DNA of 64,000 bases, taken from the NCBI GenBank assembly GCA_023078555.1, contig CM041204.1, positions 3,378,430-3,442,429 on the forward strand. The letters run 5' to 3'. This document shows, in pieces, positions 48,006-61,495 of the stretch (position 1 is the stretch's first letter; each line of letters opens with the position of its first letter). Position numbers and translations under genes: made by a program. The notes below the pieces were generated by a model, which saw only the letters and a list, made by a program, of their open reading frames with translations, was not told where the DNA came from and ran no database searches. The DNA comes from Ulva prolifera. Taxonomy: Eukaryota; Chlorophyta; Ulvophyceae; Ulvales; Ulvaceae.

Positions 48006-51000
48006 TGTTGGATCTAGACGATACTGTCATGCGTGGCCATGATGCGCATGCACAGCGACTTCACCAGGCTGTAGCTGGCAGTTACAGCTTCAACAAGCTG
48101 CGTATATAGATGTGACATGATATGATAGGGTAGGACTATGCGGTGTGCGGTGCGGCCCTTCGCTGATAACCAGTTCGTGCACATGTTGCTGCAAAAGACT
48201 CAAGTGAAAGTGCTTTAAATTGCTTGGGGATGTTGCAATAGCCTTAAGCTTGCACTCGATCGAGTGTGCTGTGGTTATGGGGCCCATGGGGCCATACGTA
48301 CGTGGCCAGCAGAACGTATTCTCGGAAGTCAGGACATGTCACGTGGCATGGCACGTGACTGCATCAGCTTGCATGTCTTGTCTGGACGACAGTACCCGGC
48401 CATGTGCCATGTACGTGTATACGCACATTCCAAAGACACAGCAGCGCAATCAGCAGAGATGCTGAAAAAATGCTTGTGCAAGTCGTAGAAGTAAGGAAGA
48501 GGAACCGACAACGTGTGTGCGTCGGTAATGGAGCCAGCTTGCAACCACAACATTTACAGCGTCATCAGTCATATAGACATCTAGGGGTTGCCAGTATGAA
48601 CTATCATGATGCATCATGATGTGCACGCCTCCGATGTTCGTGGTAGCGCCTGCTGCGCATGCGTTCACCCAGCAGCTTTTGATTGAACACGCCTGGATGA
48701 TACGACTCGGAGTGGCTGCGATGGAGCGTCAGCACATCTGGTGGACACCGTGTTCACATAAGATACGCTTTCTGAAGGTGGCCAATATTAATGGCCGCAA
48801 TTACCACAAGCAGTATGAACTGAGCACGTGCGCACGCAGCTGTATATGAAAGACGTCACTCCTCCTTGAAGTACCAGCGTCACCGTCGTGAGTGACAGCT
48901 TTGAAACTTGCAGTGATATGCCCCAAGCCCTTTTATCACATCTCGAACACATGGAGACATCAAGTTCATGAACTTGATCTCTGCAGACAGGCTCGAGAGC
49001 CCCACATGAACGACAAGTACACGTCGACACATGCGAGCCACCCTTCTTCACACTGATTCCGCTCCTTCCACCGCAGGGGAATGCGGTCCCGCAACATGAC
49101 ATATGGATATGATGCTGACGGCATTTCGAGCAATCTAGGACGCGCGGTGCCGCTCTGGACGACGGAGTGAGCAGATGGAACAAGCAGCGAGCGCATAACG
49201 GTAACACAGACAGCTGGCGCTACTAAAAGTCTCGAGCACACCTTCAATTGTCAGTCGTTGGAGCAGCAGAGTGGTTTGTAGGCAAGCGCACGATGGTGTC
49301 GGATCTTTCGATGGTGGCAAGCTTGAGGGCACAGCACGAATTTCGGCTGATACGACGGATCTAGCTGACTGTGGGCAGACTCCTCATCCGTAGATGCAGC
49401 TTGTACTGGTGTAGCGTTTAGCTTGGCTAAGCTGTATGTGCAGTCCCACACGAGGACATGAACGCGAAAAGTACTCCTGGTAGTGCATGCATCGGCCCTG
49501 CCCGCTGACACGTACACGTGAAGCGCACGCAAGCCCGTCCTGAATCGCTGAACATGACAACATGAGCTCCACCGGACAAGAAAAACCTTATACCTATCTA
49601 TGAGTCTCTAACTGCGGGTACAAGATGTGTAGCCCTTTATTGAGGCGTGGACGCAGTGGCCGATTAATTAATCATTATTGCATACTTTGTTTGCTGTACA
49701 TGTGCACGCGCGGCAAGCCCCGTGGATACCGTCGCAGCGTGCAATACAGAGTGCTGAAAAGCACCAGCTCCGATACATAAGTTCAATGGGGAAATTGCTA
49801 CGCATCCACTGGATTTACCTTCGCGTGCACCCACGTCAACGTTGTCGTTGTACAGGTGCAGGTGAGCAGAATTCTGCAAGAACGTCATGTCGCCTTATTG
49901 ACACCGTTCGTCGCCATGTATTCAACGATCACAGCGCTGCGAGACGCTCTTATGCCCCCTGGTCGTGCGGGGTTCTGGAGCACTGACCGTGAGCTTTGTA
50001 CCTGCTCTGGCAGATCTGGCCGCTTTCAGAAGCGCACTGGGCATGCCTTCCTGTGAAATACAGCCATACATTAGCTTCAAAAATATCTAGGTGGATCATT
50101 TAAGTGAGTCCGTCGGAAATCATCCAATCTCTGGGCATCTGAGTTGTGTCCCCAAACCGTGCTACTGTGTTGCACTCTATCACTTCGGTTGCAGCTGTGA
50201 GCATGCCCTATACTCCAAGTCTCCTTGTTGACTTCGCCACAACACACACATTCACATATTTGAGTAGCATCACCCCTGTTGACACTGGGTGCCCATCAGC
50301 TCTCTCACATCATCATGTCTAGGACAAGACATGCGCGCTTAGCTAGCAGATTCCAAGCATCTCCTGCACGCGCCAGACAACTGGGCTGCAGTCCCACAGC
50401 TGGCCAGGCATGCGCCGCCAGCCCAATGAGCCTTTCACTGACCATGATATCATTGCTCTGGGGATCTGTGTGCGGCCAAGGCTCCATGTTTCCTCTGCCC
50501 AGCTGCGCGTCCTGGCTATGGCAGCCCTGCTCAAGCCTGTAAGCAATTCCACCAGTATGCCCGCAATTTGCTGGCCACAGATCAGATTCTGGTGAAGCAG
50601 ATGTTGATATTTACTTCTTTCAGTCCTTTCTTGAAACGTCCTATGCTAGCACCATTCATACGGCCCGCAGCTAGCTAGCTGGCTGATGAATCTGCCTGCC
50701 AGTTGCCCTGCGGACTGCGCATGCCAACGCGCCGGTGCAGTCAACTGCGTTGCAATCAACTGCGCACTTGATCGTATGGAGTGCCTGCAGTGCCACCTGC
50801 CCGCCATCCATGGTGAAAAAAGAAGTATTTGCAGATCTCCATGTATCTTTCATGACGTCATGGACGCCAGCTGCTGTTGTGTCAATCACATTCAACTATC
50901 GCCTTCACTTCTGATGATGCAAAGTTCGGGTTTAGGCTCGTTGCTGAGCTCAGGTTTACCTGTGCATTGCATGAGCAGCAGTGATTGCATTGCTATGTTT

Positions 51001-52262
51001 CAGATTCACTAGACATGCGGTGCAATGGCGGCAAAGCGCCACCCGAGATGCGAGGATCCGTTTCGAATAATGTTCTTTGCAGCCAAGCACGATCGGTAAA
51101 AAAAACTTTTGCTGCTGTTGCACACCCATCAAGCCCATGCTTAACACTGAGTCAGGCAACGCCTACCTTCGATAATCCCGTGAGCAGCAGACCTAATATT
51201 TAGGGGGTTTGTTGCACAGGTGCCTTGGCCTGCTCTCTAATGCAGGATTGGAAATCCTGATGTGATGCACTCCCGTCACGTGGAGCCAGGCATATGAGGA
51301 TTCCTGTACTTGCTGTATGTGCTTTTCCTGACATGCGTGAGGTCAGATGCAATACACTTCTTTGTTGAGGTGTAAGACATTACCCCGGGCTGGTGCTCGG
51401 GCTGCCCGGACAATTCTGACAGTTCTGACATGGCTGAGCTGGCAGATCATCACTTCGAGCTTCAGGATCCTGCCGTACTGTGCAGGCGCGTATACATTGG
51501 AGCATGTCAGCCACTGCTGCGTACATGAGCTGCGTCAGTGGCCACCAAGACTCTCCGGGGCGTGCAAGCTGCAGGCCTTTCACTGCAGCGACAAAGGCAA
51601 GCTTGTGGTCCTTACTGAGCGTGCAGCCAGTGGTAGCACAAAGCAAGGCCGGTAGCAAGCCTGTACCGATTGGTTACACGGGCTCACCCTCTGCACGGTG
51701 TTTTGTTTTGTTTGATACCGGCGACAGCATGGGCGCGTTCCCCTGTCCACGGCCATTGTTAACGTCTGACGCCCAGACGTCGTTTCGCCTTGCAGTCGTG
51801 GAAACTTCAATGCGTAGCAGGAAATGAGGTTTACTTCCGCGCGAGGTAGCAGGCATGCCCATGGGCTCCTGCGGAACTAACTGCCTTCTCGACTCCCTCG
51901 CATGTGAATAGCACATTCAGCTCCGTGTAAGTTCGGATATGTGTATAATGTCTCTGGCGTCATTTAAGTAGGCGGTATCATATACAACAGCGCGCTACAG
52001 TGAGTGTGCTGCATGCGTACTCGAGCTATGTGTCTGAAGGGCGTCATCATCTCCTGGCCGGCTTGCTGTTTCAACCAGCCTGTTTCAGAATCGCGAGAGT
52101 TCAGGCTTCCAGGATATATGCACTGTCTCATGATCCGTCCATTGTCAGAAGGGGTACTGCTGAATTACGTATGGCAGCTTGCGCGTGTAGTGTACAGGAG
52201 AGGAAAGCCCCAGCAGTAGCCCGTTAACCATCCCAGACACCATCTGATACCACACACCTAGT
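48006..52262. other. Long stretch with no confident gene
   Basis: Only short open frames on both strands, none with a recognised domain. Possible upstream exons of the PHD-finger gene and the promoter of gene B would fall in this stretch, but I cannot identify them. Confidence 0.45.
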
Positions 52263-55200
52263 ATGGATTCTTCAAGGCGCCTAGAGGAGAGCACCGAGCT
52301 TCGTATCAGTTCTTCGCCTGCAAGGCTGTCCTTCGTGCTTGGGAAGCTCCGTGTTGACCTACCTGTCGCACTGGCTCAGCAGTCGCGGCTGCTAACAGAT
52401 CTCCGCGAAGTATTCAAAGCCGATGTGGTAGAAGTTCAAGTGCCGCTCGCATTGTCCATGCCGGAGCTGGAAGCGTGGCTGGCATGTGCCAGGTCGGTCG
52501 ACGAGAGCCAGGAAGAAGGTTTCGCGGTAGCCCATGATGACGAGACGCTCATGCGTGCGCTCAAGGTTCACTGTACCTCTCAAACAGTGTCTACGCTTCG
52601 TGTCTGAACCATGTTCGGTCGTTGCAAATCAGGGCCGTCCGCGGTTACTCCTGAACACTCGCATCCGACCCTTGCTAAACTATCTTCTCTTTGCCTCAAC
52701 TATCTCTCTGGACATCAAATATCTCAAAGAGTTGTGTTTGCTTTGAATCTGTTTATTTTTCGCGCAGAGGAGCCCCTCTATCACAGTCTGTCTTGCTAAG
52801 CAGTGTGAGCTCAAATTCTCAACAGACCATCCTGACCACTGTGCTGGAGCCACGACAGCTTTCCAATGATAAGAAATGGCTGCATAAAGAGATTCTGGAA
52901 AGGACCTGGCCCTCAGCCCATTTTCACCTGTTCGTGTGCGACTGTGTACTGACAACAGGGAATAAACACCGAACGGGCACACCACTGTAGCAGTTCGGTG
53001 CATTGTATATCGCTATTGGAGGCTGAAGCTCAGCTCACTCGCTGTACACGTCCGCGGAATAGAGAGCCGGAACATGTCCTTGGCTGCTTAATGGGCACTG
53101 AGATTATTGCTTGAGCCCAACTCAAGGCATGACGCTTGATTTGGGCAACACTTTTTACTGAACGCGGTAGTTCAGCATCATCTTCGTTTCCTGGACATGG
53201 CTTGCAAGTCAATGTGTGCCATGTGTAATCTCATCTCGCTCAATTAGGATTTGACATTGCATGCCAGGTCATTCTCACAGTGGTGGTGACTTGCATTCAT
53301 TGCACTCCATGCAGTGCACTGCCGCTGTGTGGCCGATTCATGAGCACGTCTAGTCGACGTTGTCGACCTGTACTATCTGCAAGGCCAAAGCTGGGCCAGC
53401 GCCCATTCCACAGACGTGTGGTGCAACAGGCTCGGGTGAACGATGTGCAGGCTGCCAGATACCTTGATGACAAAGTGACTGAGCGCTCGGTGTGGCGTGG
53501 CCTCGGGGCGGCAGTTCTTGAAGTCCGAGATCCCCGCAACCCGCTCCCACCCACAGAGGCTCAGTGCGCACGGGCTCTCAAGGTGTGCTCACTGGGCATC
53601 GGCTGCCTCCCCGCAGGCGAAGCCCCTCTGCATGGTGCCGTAGGCATGCCCGACTGCCATGGCCCTTCAGCAGCACGCCTGCCGCTGCATGGTGCCAGCT
53701 TCTGCTCTGCCTGTGAAGTCAGCGTGGGTTGGTTCGCCCTGGGACCACCGCGACCGCAGACCACCCGTTGCCATGCCGTGCACCACCATGTGAAGCGTGT
53801 TCTGTTCACATCTTGCGCTGGAGATGTGAATGACACACATCTGTGCGCCTTGACGCGGTGCGCGCACCCCCCACACGCACACGCGACGCAGCGTCGCTCG
53901 ATTCGGGGGCCTCTGGGGTGCCCACTGCTGCAAGCAGTCGGTACGTAGGCGCATACGTGTGCGTTTCTGGGCAATCACACAGCCGTGGACGTCATCATAC
54001 AGCACCACGGCAAGCACGCCGCAATTGCCTCATCAAACATGATCAGTCAACGACCTAAGACTTGGAGCATCCTTGTGCTGACTCGTCTCTGTGCAGATCA
54101 TGAAGCAGATACCACATGAGGACACCCTGGCGTTCCTCGATGCCACATCCCGACTCAAGGGTGAGATGCAAACAATGAGGGACACGGTCGCGGATCTGTT
54201 TCAGCGGCTTCCGTGCAGCTTCCATCCGGCCATCGTGCGCGCCTGCTGCGTGGCCCCCGACGATACCCGCTCTCTCATCGTCGACGTCGACAGCTGCCGA
54301 TTTTGCGACGAGGTGGTGCAGAGGCCGCCTCCTTGCGACGCTGCCCGTGTGCCAGGTGACGGCCGCGCCCGCGGAGCGGGGTGCGCATGTCCTGCCCCGG
54401 CCGATGCGCTGCTGGCGGCCGCAGCGCTGCTGTGTGGAGTGCAGTCCGACGACGTGTCGCCGGACCCCAAGCATGGCGCCGGTCCTGCGCCAGGCGCGCC
54501 TGTGCCTGTCGCACATTGCAACGTCACCCCACAGCCGCTGTTGGAGCACGTTGCGGTGCCGCGTGGTGCAGCGAGCGCACATGCGTGCCCGCAAGAGCGG
54601 CAGGTGCAAGCAAGCGAGGCGGCCGCGTGCTCCGGATCGTGTGAGTGGGTGCTGCCGAGCGGGGGCTTCACGCGCCTCGAGCTGTGCTTGTGGCGCACGC
54701 ATGATGTCCGCTCCGGGGCGCCGTGGTGGGGCCCTGGGTTGGCTCAGCTGCGCACGCTTCGCTCTGTGTGTATCTATGTTGATGCATACTTCGCGGTGGA
54801 CGACCTGCTGGGGGCAGCCGCTGCGCTCCGCTGCATGCCGGCACTTCACACATTGGAGCTTGTCTGTAATGAGTCCATCACTGACCTGGACAAGGAGTAC
54901 TGCCACCACCTGACCGACATCGCCTCATTCAGCAGCCGGCGACTCCTGGTCAACATCTCTGCCCTGCACCGCTTGTCCACTCTGCACCTGGATCGCTGCT
55001 TCAGCTTTGTTGGTAAGTGGCCTTGGAGTAACCGCACGGATAGCGCTCCAGAGACCGAGCTATCCATCGCGCAGCTCTCGCGGCTGTCATCTCTGACGCA
55101 GCTCAGACTGGACACCGAGGTGCAGTGTAACCGGTACATGTCGCAGTTTGTGTATGCCGTGAAGCAACTGCCGCGCCTGCGACACCTGCGTGTCAGGGCG

Positions 55201-55989
55201 GATGTTCGGCTGTGGGGTGCGGCCCGCGATGTTCAAGCCTCCGCCTCGGCAATGGGTGAAGCTCTCCTGGCTGAGCTCGTGCGGGGTCCGGGCATGCCTG
55301 TGCTGCAGCACCTCGACTGTAGCATGATCAAGCCCGTGCTGGTGTGGGGGTCGCCCGTCGTGAGGATGAACGAGGTGGAGGGCATGCATGTCTCGAAGAT
55401 GCATGCAGCCATGCGCTCCAACAACCCCGCGCTGCTGTCACGGCTAACCGCCCTCTGCTTCGGCGGCCGGGAGGTCCCGTACCCGAAGGCCGCCGCCGCG
55501 GCGCTCGTCGCCGACATGCCGTCGCTCCAGGACCTGGACCTGCGCAACGCCTCCAGCTGCATGCCCGCAACAGCCTCCTCACAGCGGCCCGAGTACGCAG
55601 ACTTCACCCGCCGCAATGCCGCCGGCGCGCTGGTTCCACGTGTGGGAGTGTTGGACATACTGCACGGACTCCTCGCGCCCGGTGCTGCCGGGCCGCGCTG
55701 CCTCCGCCGCCTCGACATCAGCCGCAATGCGGACTTGGATGCGGAGTCCGCTGGGGAGCTCGCGAGCCTGCTGCGACAGCTGAGCCACCTCGAGGAGCTT
55801 AACATGTCCGGGCTGAGCCTGGGGGTGACCGGTGTACAAGCGGTGGCAGAGGCGCTGGCGGCGCTGCCACAGCTGCGCAGCCTCGATGCACGGGACACCG
55901 TGGAGGAGCGCAATCGCTGGCGTCTGCCGGCGGTATTCGCTGATCTACAGGCGCGCCTGGCTGAGCTGCAGTACTGGTGTGGTTCGTGA
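52263..55989 (+). CDS. BTB/Skp1-like plus leucine-rich-repeat protein, gene B
   Basis: Three exons with phase-0 junctions: 52263-52565, 53451-53582 and 54097-55989, giving 775 residues. Exon 1 (101 residues) has SFVLGKLRVDLPVAL, then LALSMPELEAWLACA and ends LMRALK, matching the BTB-like exon of gene A. Exon 2 (44 residues) has ARYLDDKVTERSVW, the BACK-like segment. Exon 3 starts I-M-K, has FQRLPCSFHPAIVRACC, a Cys/Pro/Ala-rich linker, then RI-type leucine-rich repeats from about residue 340 on (LAQLRTLRSV, LSRLSSLTQLRLD, LRRLDISRNAD, LEELNMSGLSL). The donor of intron 1 is a weak GTTCAC. Introns are 885 and 514 nt, longer than those of the transposon genes. It is convergent with gene C. Adaptor function is inferred from architecture. 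Confidence 0.75.
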
Positions 55990-57648
55990 CCTCTGCATGC
56001 ATGGTGTTCAGCGAAACTGCTGATTCACAGGCCTACCGCGGGATTTGCATGTTTTGCCGGATTTCGGCGCTTCGCACGAGTCTGAGTAGACATTTGCCCA
56101 ATCGGGTCTGTCCACCGATGTAATGTGCCCTGTGTCGTAATGCTGTACGCCTTGTGCAAGGTGTAGATGTCTGGACGCGACGATGCTGAAGCGCAGAGCA
56201 GAGCTGCAGTGCCAGCACCGATGATGCAGCGCAGGCGGACAAGGAGCCCGAGCACTTGGCAGAGGCCGGAACTTGGAAGAGCGTGTTGCCTGTTGCCACC
56301 ATGATGGTTTGGTCAGGCTGGCATGCAGTATGTCGATTGAAGGACAATGCCAGGGCATGGGCCTCACCAGGTGCCATCAGCACCGATAGCTGAATTGCTT
56401 GTCACCTCCACAGCAAGAAGCAGGGTAGGCATGGTCAGGTCTCACCGGTCCGGTTTCAGGATCAGACAGGAACAGGAAGCCCATCAGGGCCCGGGCAGCG
56501 GTGAACATGTACACCTGCAACTGAATGTATGCACAGGTGGACGCCTTGCATGGGGGGGAGGCCAGAGAACTGGAAGTGTGTTGCAATGGAAGTTGGCGCT
56601 GCGATGTGCACGCCACAGTGGCTGGTCCCTTGGCTTGTCAGTCGGACGAGAGCTGTTCAAAGACGCTGCAACCAGCATAGAAGCACGATGCTTGTTTGAC
56701 GTTGCTCCTGGCACTGATCGTTGGACTGCTCTGGATTTTGATCGCAATGACCAGTCGCAGCAGTGCTGAAGGTGCTGAAGGCGATGCAAGTTGGCCTGCT
56801 CCGCTGTCTATTGCAGGGCCGGGCATGGAGTAACATTTACATGTGACAGCCGGGGGCATTGCGGCCGGGGGGAGGTACCGCATGGATGTGCTGTCAAAAC
56901 GCACCGGTCACACCGGTGAAGGGTAACAGCATCTGGACACACAATCAGCTATCACACCTCTCTCAATCACTGCATCATGTGCAGGTATACCTCTCAGCAC
57001 TGTTGTGAACGGCAGGTTCCATCAAAATCACCAGAAACTCAGCGCTGGCAACAGCATGCACACCGCAACGGCCAGCTCGTCGCTGAAACATGTAAATGTG
57101 ACAGTGGCCTTCATCACGCACAAGCGCTTTTGCACTCTCCACACGCCCAAAGCACCTGCCCTGAGAGCAGCATTCTACAACAGCACGAGTCTGTCACTGT
57201 GCATTGGCGGCGGTTGACCATCGCGCTGCCCTTGCCCTACACTGACGTTCTGGGCTTTGCTACAGCTTGATGAATTTCACGGTCCGAGGGTCGGGGGCCT
57301 GCATGCAAGGCGAGCGGGTCAGGAGTGGTGATCTGGTGCATGCCGATGTGCGCTTGCCTAGGTGCCGCTGCCATACAGAATACACGACGGTGGCAGCCTA
57401 GCCATGACGCCGGGCCCAGCATGCTGGTGCAGGGTTATGACAGATCACCCACGAGGTGGCGTGCCCGCGTGGCATGCATGTAAACAGGTGATCGCGGAGG
57501 GCGACTCACAGCCGAAGCAAGCGCCACCCAGGGGCAGCGCCACGTGCCTGTCCACGGGGCGTTTCAAGCAGACGCCTGCAATCACTCGTGGCAGTAGCGG
57601 CATCGCACCTAATGACTATGGCTTCGATTGTTGCAGGAGACATTTACC
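55990..57648. other. Intergenic stretch between convergent genes B and C
   Basis: Both neighbours end here, so it holds their 3' regions. Only short open frames are seen, none recognisable. Confidence 0.5.
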
Positions 57649-59923
57649 TCAGAAGGGGAAGTCCTGGTCAATACACAACGGCACCCCCGCCGCCTTTGCC
57701 GCCGCTTGGATGTGCAGCACCTCAGCAGCTGGCGCCCCCCCCCAGGACCTGTACGCATCAGCAATGGTGCGCCGCACGTGAAGGTTGAGAGTTAGCTGCG
57801 TCCGCGTTGCCAGCGTTGCGGCAAAGCTTAGCGCCGTGTCGGGGATTTCGACACGGGGGGCGTGCACCAGGCAGAGCTGCTGGAGTTCCGGCCACAGCCG
57901 TGCCGGCGCGTCCGCGGCCAACGCCGCTACCAACACGGCATTCTGGACTCTCGGCTTGAGGGCGATAGCGAGGTTGGTGAGAGTAGATAGGTCTGCGAGG
58001 GCACGCGCGCACGCCGGCATCTCGGTCGCTACACTCATGCAGAGGAGGTGCAGCTTGTGGAGGCGGGGCATGGCGGCGAGTGCGGTCGCGTCCGTGCTGC
58101 TGCGCAGGCAGTCCCATCCATGGACACGCAGCGCCGTCAGCGCCGTCAGCTTCCGCAGCAAGGGCGCGATGGAGTGGCCGCCATAGGGGCCGTCGATCAG
58201 GCAGAGGTCGAGGTGCCGAAGTGGGAGACGAGAGACCCGTTCGATGAATGTGGGCCATGGCTGCAACTGCGCCGTGCTTGAGTACGGCAGGCGGCAGTCC
58301 AGGCACAGCCATGTGAGAGCTAGCAGGTTGGCCGTCTGAGCCCTCTTGAAGCAACGGGCGATCGTGGACAGATCTGCTTTAAGGTGGATCTCCTGCAGCT
58401 GGTGCAGTGCTCCGAGAGCAGGGGGGGCGTGCGCTCGGACCGCGTCAAGGGCGTCCCGGCAAGGGCCGCCGAAGCTTAAGGTCGTTCTAGGGCAAACCAG
58501 GGCGAGGTTCTTCAGCGTCTTCTGCTGTGCAAGGCTGCTGAAGAAGTGCTCGAAGTGATTTGCTGTGACGCCTGGTAGATCGCCGTGCATGCTGTTCATG
58601 AGGTCGAGGCGGGTGAGGGGGGAGCTGAGGTGGTGCAGGACCGAGCCGAGAGCCTCAGGCTGGGTCATCGCCATGCTGAGCTGGACGAGGGACTGCAGGC
58701 GTAGAGGAGCGGAGGCGCAGAAGTTTGCTGCTTCACTTGTTGCGGTAAGGTCAAGGGAGGTGAGGGCTGTGGCGGTGGAGAGCATCCCCGCGAGGCAGGG
58801 TCTGGGGCCGGACGCAAGCCTGGGCCGCTTGCGTGGCTTGATGTTGCTCACCAGCACCATTCCGAAGTGCTTCAGGGCGGGCATGGCCGCAAAAGTCGCC
58901 CCGAGGAGCGCCGGCGTCTCCGGATCGGTGATTGCGCACAAGTGGAGGGAGTGCAAGGACGTGAGTGAGGCAAGCGCGGGGCACAGCAGCCGAACGGCTG
59001 CGGCATCGATGCATCTCAAGTCCAGCAGGAGGCTGCTCAGGCCGGAGTGATGGTGCAAAGCTTGCAGCAGGTGTGGGGCTGCGAGCTGCCAGTCATCTTC
59101 TGCCATGGCGGTGCGCCTCGGTGCGCAGAGGTGCGCCTCGGTGCGCCTCGGTGCGCCTCGGTCGCGCAGACACATCGAGGAGGTGAAGGGAGAGCAGGGA
59201 GGGGGGGCTCGCAGGGAGCGCTGCCAGAGCCTTGACCAGCGGCAGCGAGTGGTCGCCCAGAGGCAATCGGAGCGCTTTGTCGTTTGTTGCGAATGCTGCG
59301 ATGACTGCTGGATGCAAGTGGCTTGGGAGGAAGGCGATCAGGGCATCGAGGTGGCATGCATCACTGGCGGCAACCGCGAGGACGCGATGCTGAAGCTGAT
59401 GCATCAGCTTAGCAAGGCCTGTCGCCACAGCTTCGACACTCTCATGCCGAACGGTTGGAATAGAATTCGCATGTTGGTTGAGGCGAGTGGCTGCAAGCGT
59501 GACCCACTGTGCCACGTGCTTGTCATCTAGAGCATTTGCCACCTGAAGCACTCTGACATTCATGGTTTGCAGCGATCTTACCATTCACGGACTTGGTCCC
59601 CCTTGTCAAACAAACTGGCCTTTTCACCGGGATGCTGAGTCCACGGAAAAATAATAAACTAGCTAGTACAGAGCAGGCCTGCTACAGATCAGCCGAAAAG
59701 TGGAGAGCGCACCTCAAGTACTGCGCATAATAAAGAGAACGTCATGCCATGCAGTGCTCTCGACTTCATTATGTGTTGCTGTGGTAGCGGTCATCCACAT
59801 TTTGAATTGAGCCAGCGTCACGACGTCGGGTAGCACCACTTCGAACCGCGCCAGTAGGTGCGGCATTGCAGATCTCACTTCCGTTGGTGACTTGCTGCGG
59901 GCACGACTTGCAGAGACAGGCAC
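57649..59923 (-). pseudogene. BTB-like/LRR family member, gene C, probably a pseudogene
   Basis: The layout matches gene D. The BTB-like exon (about 59923-59715) reads LPDVVTLAQFKMWMTATT but changes frame near 59760, after which CAVLE and a GTGCGC donor parallel D's CTVLE and GTGAGC. Exon 2 starts at 59542 (acceptor CTTCAG, then VANALDD). At 59111-59170 a 10-bp minisatellite shifts the frame; the LRR part continues in the other frame from about 59100 (AEDDWQLAAPHLLQALHHHS, parallel to D) to a stop at 57649. The LRR frame of roughly 480 codons is otherwise open (LTSLDLTAT, LRHLDLCLID, LTALRVHGWDCL). No upstream ATG was found for the BTB exon. Two breaks in a host gene suggest recent loss of function, unless splicing removes the minisatellite, for which only weak sites exist. 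Confidence 0.6.
59111..59170. repeat. 10-bp minisatellite inside gene C
   Basis: Six units of 10 bases based on GTGCGCCTCG. The third base block varies (GTGCGCAGAG, GTCGCGCAGA). Read on the minus strand it gives Arg/Ala/Pro/Glu/His-rich peptide in any frame. Gene D has a short non-repeated sequence at the matching place, so the repeat arose after the two genes separated. Confidence 0.85.
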
Positions 59924-61495
59924 GCGTTATGGTGGAGTTTTCAGCGAGATCTTGTCTAGCGTTGGTATCGTCAAATAGAGCTGTTTGCGGAATCCATGCG
60001 ATCAGATCTTTGTGCATACATGCCGCGAGCGCGAGAACAAAATTGAACTGCAGAAAGGCCATTCCATGCAATGCGGATGTCCTTGCAAGCAGCGGCAATG
60101 GGTGGCCAAGTATTTGTTTTTGTGCATGTCCGCGTCTGTCTCACCCGGATGCATGTATTTATTGGTGCTGGACCCTTGCGCTGCCGAGACAAACCAATAT
60201 TCTGAGTATGGCATGGTCTTCACCGCTGCAATAGGTCACAAGCGGCTTCACATTCAGCGTTTCGCCGGTGAGCCAAGGCACACATCTGATACTAAATAAA
60301 CGGCCGATAAGAGCCGATAAATAAGCAGTATGCCCGCAACTTCGTGCCGCTTGACCTGTTGTGCGATTAGTTCACCCGAACTATCTCTGCCCACGTGTTT
60401 CATTTGACCACAATAGCTTACCGGCGCTGCCACTTGCTCCTCACAGTCAGCTTCTCATGCAAAACACTGTCATAAATGCAAACCAATCGATGAGATGATG
60501 GTCCCTTTGCACGCACTCACGACTTTATCAACATGATGTGCATGTAGCTTCCATTGCTGAACTGTCAGAGCTACCGCTGCTTCACATCGACTGCAGAGAC
60601 TAGTTCTGTGCGCGCTTGTCCAGCCCTGGCACTGTGTGCACTGCTCCCGACAGAACTACTCATGACAAGGTCTAGATCGTTGCTGTGTGGCTCGGGCATC
60701 AGAATAGCTGTCAATAACCATGACAGATTTGGTGCTGTCACCAAACATGGCTACTTGCCCCCACGGAGCTGTTGATGCAACAGGCCGGCTCAGCCGATCC
60801 ATTCAACTGCGCTCCTAGCAGCTCACCACTCAGAACCATCTGCCACCATGACGCTGCAAGGTCACACTGGCACTCTCCTCTCATCTGCCGACCAATCTCC
60901 GTGGTCATTCTGCATTCTGGCATGCACATCCTCGCCACAGGAATAAACATGACACCTCACAAAGACATGGTTGTTCACATCAGCCGTCATCTCCGCAATG
61001 CCCGAGACCGCGACTGCCGCGCAGGACGAAACCGTGCTGCCCTGCCACCTGCTGCAGTCAAGTGACTCCTCGGCGATGCTCGGTCCTTGGCCATCTCAGG
61101 ATACATGTGTGCAACGAGCAGGCTTGGGCTTGCCCGCCTCAACAGAGCATGGTGGGCATATTGGTGGCCTGCACACAAGAAAATCACATCAGCAACTGGT
61201 CCATCAGTGCATGCACGCCTGCAATGTACATCGCTGCGCAGCGCGGGAGATGGTGACTGAAGCTGGAAGCATCCTGGAACGCTCTATGGCCAGTAAACAC
61301 CAGGGGATCCAATATGGCCAACAGATACACCAGGAGACCTGAGGCTGAAGCAGACTCCACCTCATCTCAGTTTTCCATGCATGACGGGCAGGGGTACAGC
61401 ATAAACATGCATGTCAGGAGCAGCCCAGGGCTTCAGATGGGACTGGAGGTGGCACACACCTGATTTCGGCCTCCAAGGAAGCGGATCATGCACGC
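59924..61495. other. No gene recognised between C and D
   Basis: Short frames only. The promoter of gene C, if it ever had one like D's, would fall near 60 kb. Confidence 0.45.

Noticed and set aside
53280-53948. A 222-codon plus-strand frame read as its own gene
   Set aside because: It contains exon 2 of gene B (53451-53582) plus unspliced intron; the homologous splice sites in gene A argue for the spliced reading.
54055-54909. A 284-codon minus-strand frame
   Set aside because: Antisense shadow of exon 3 of gene B.
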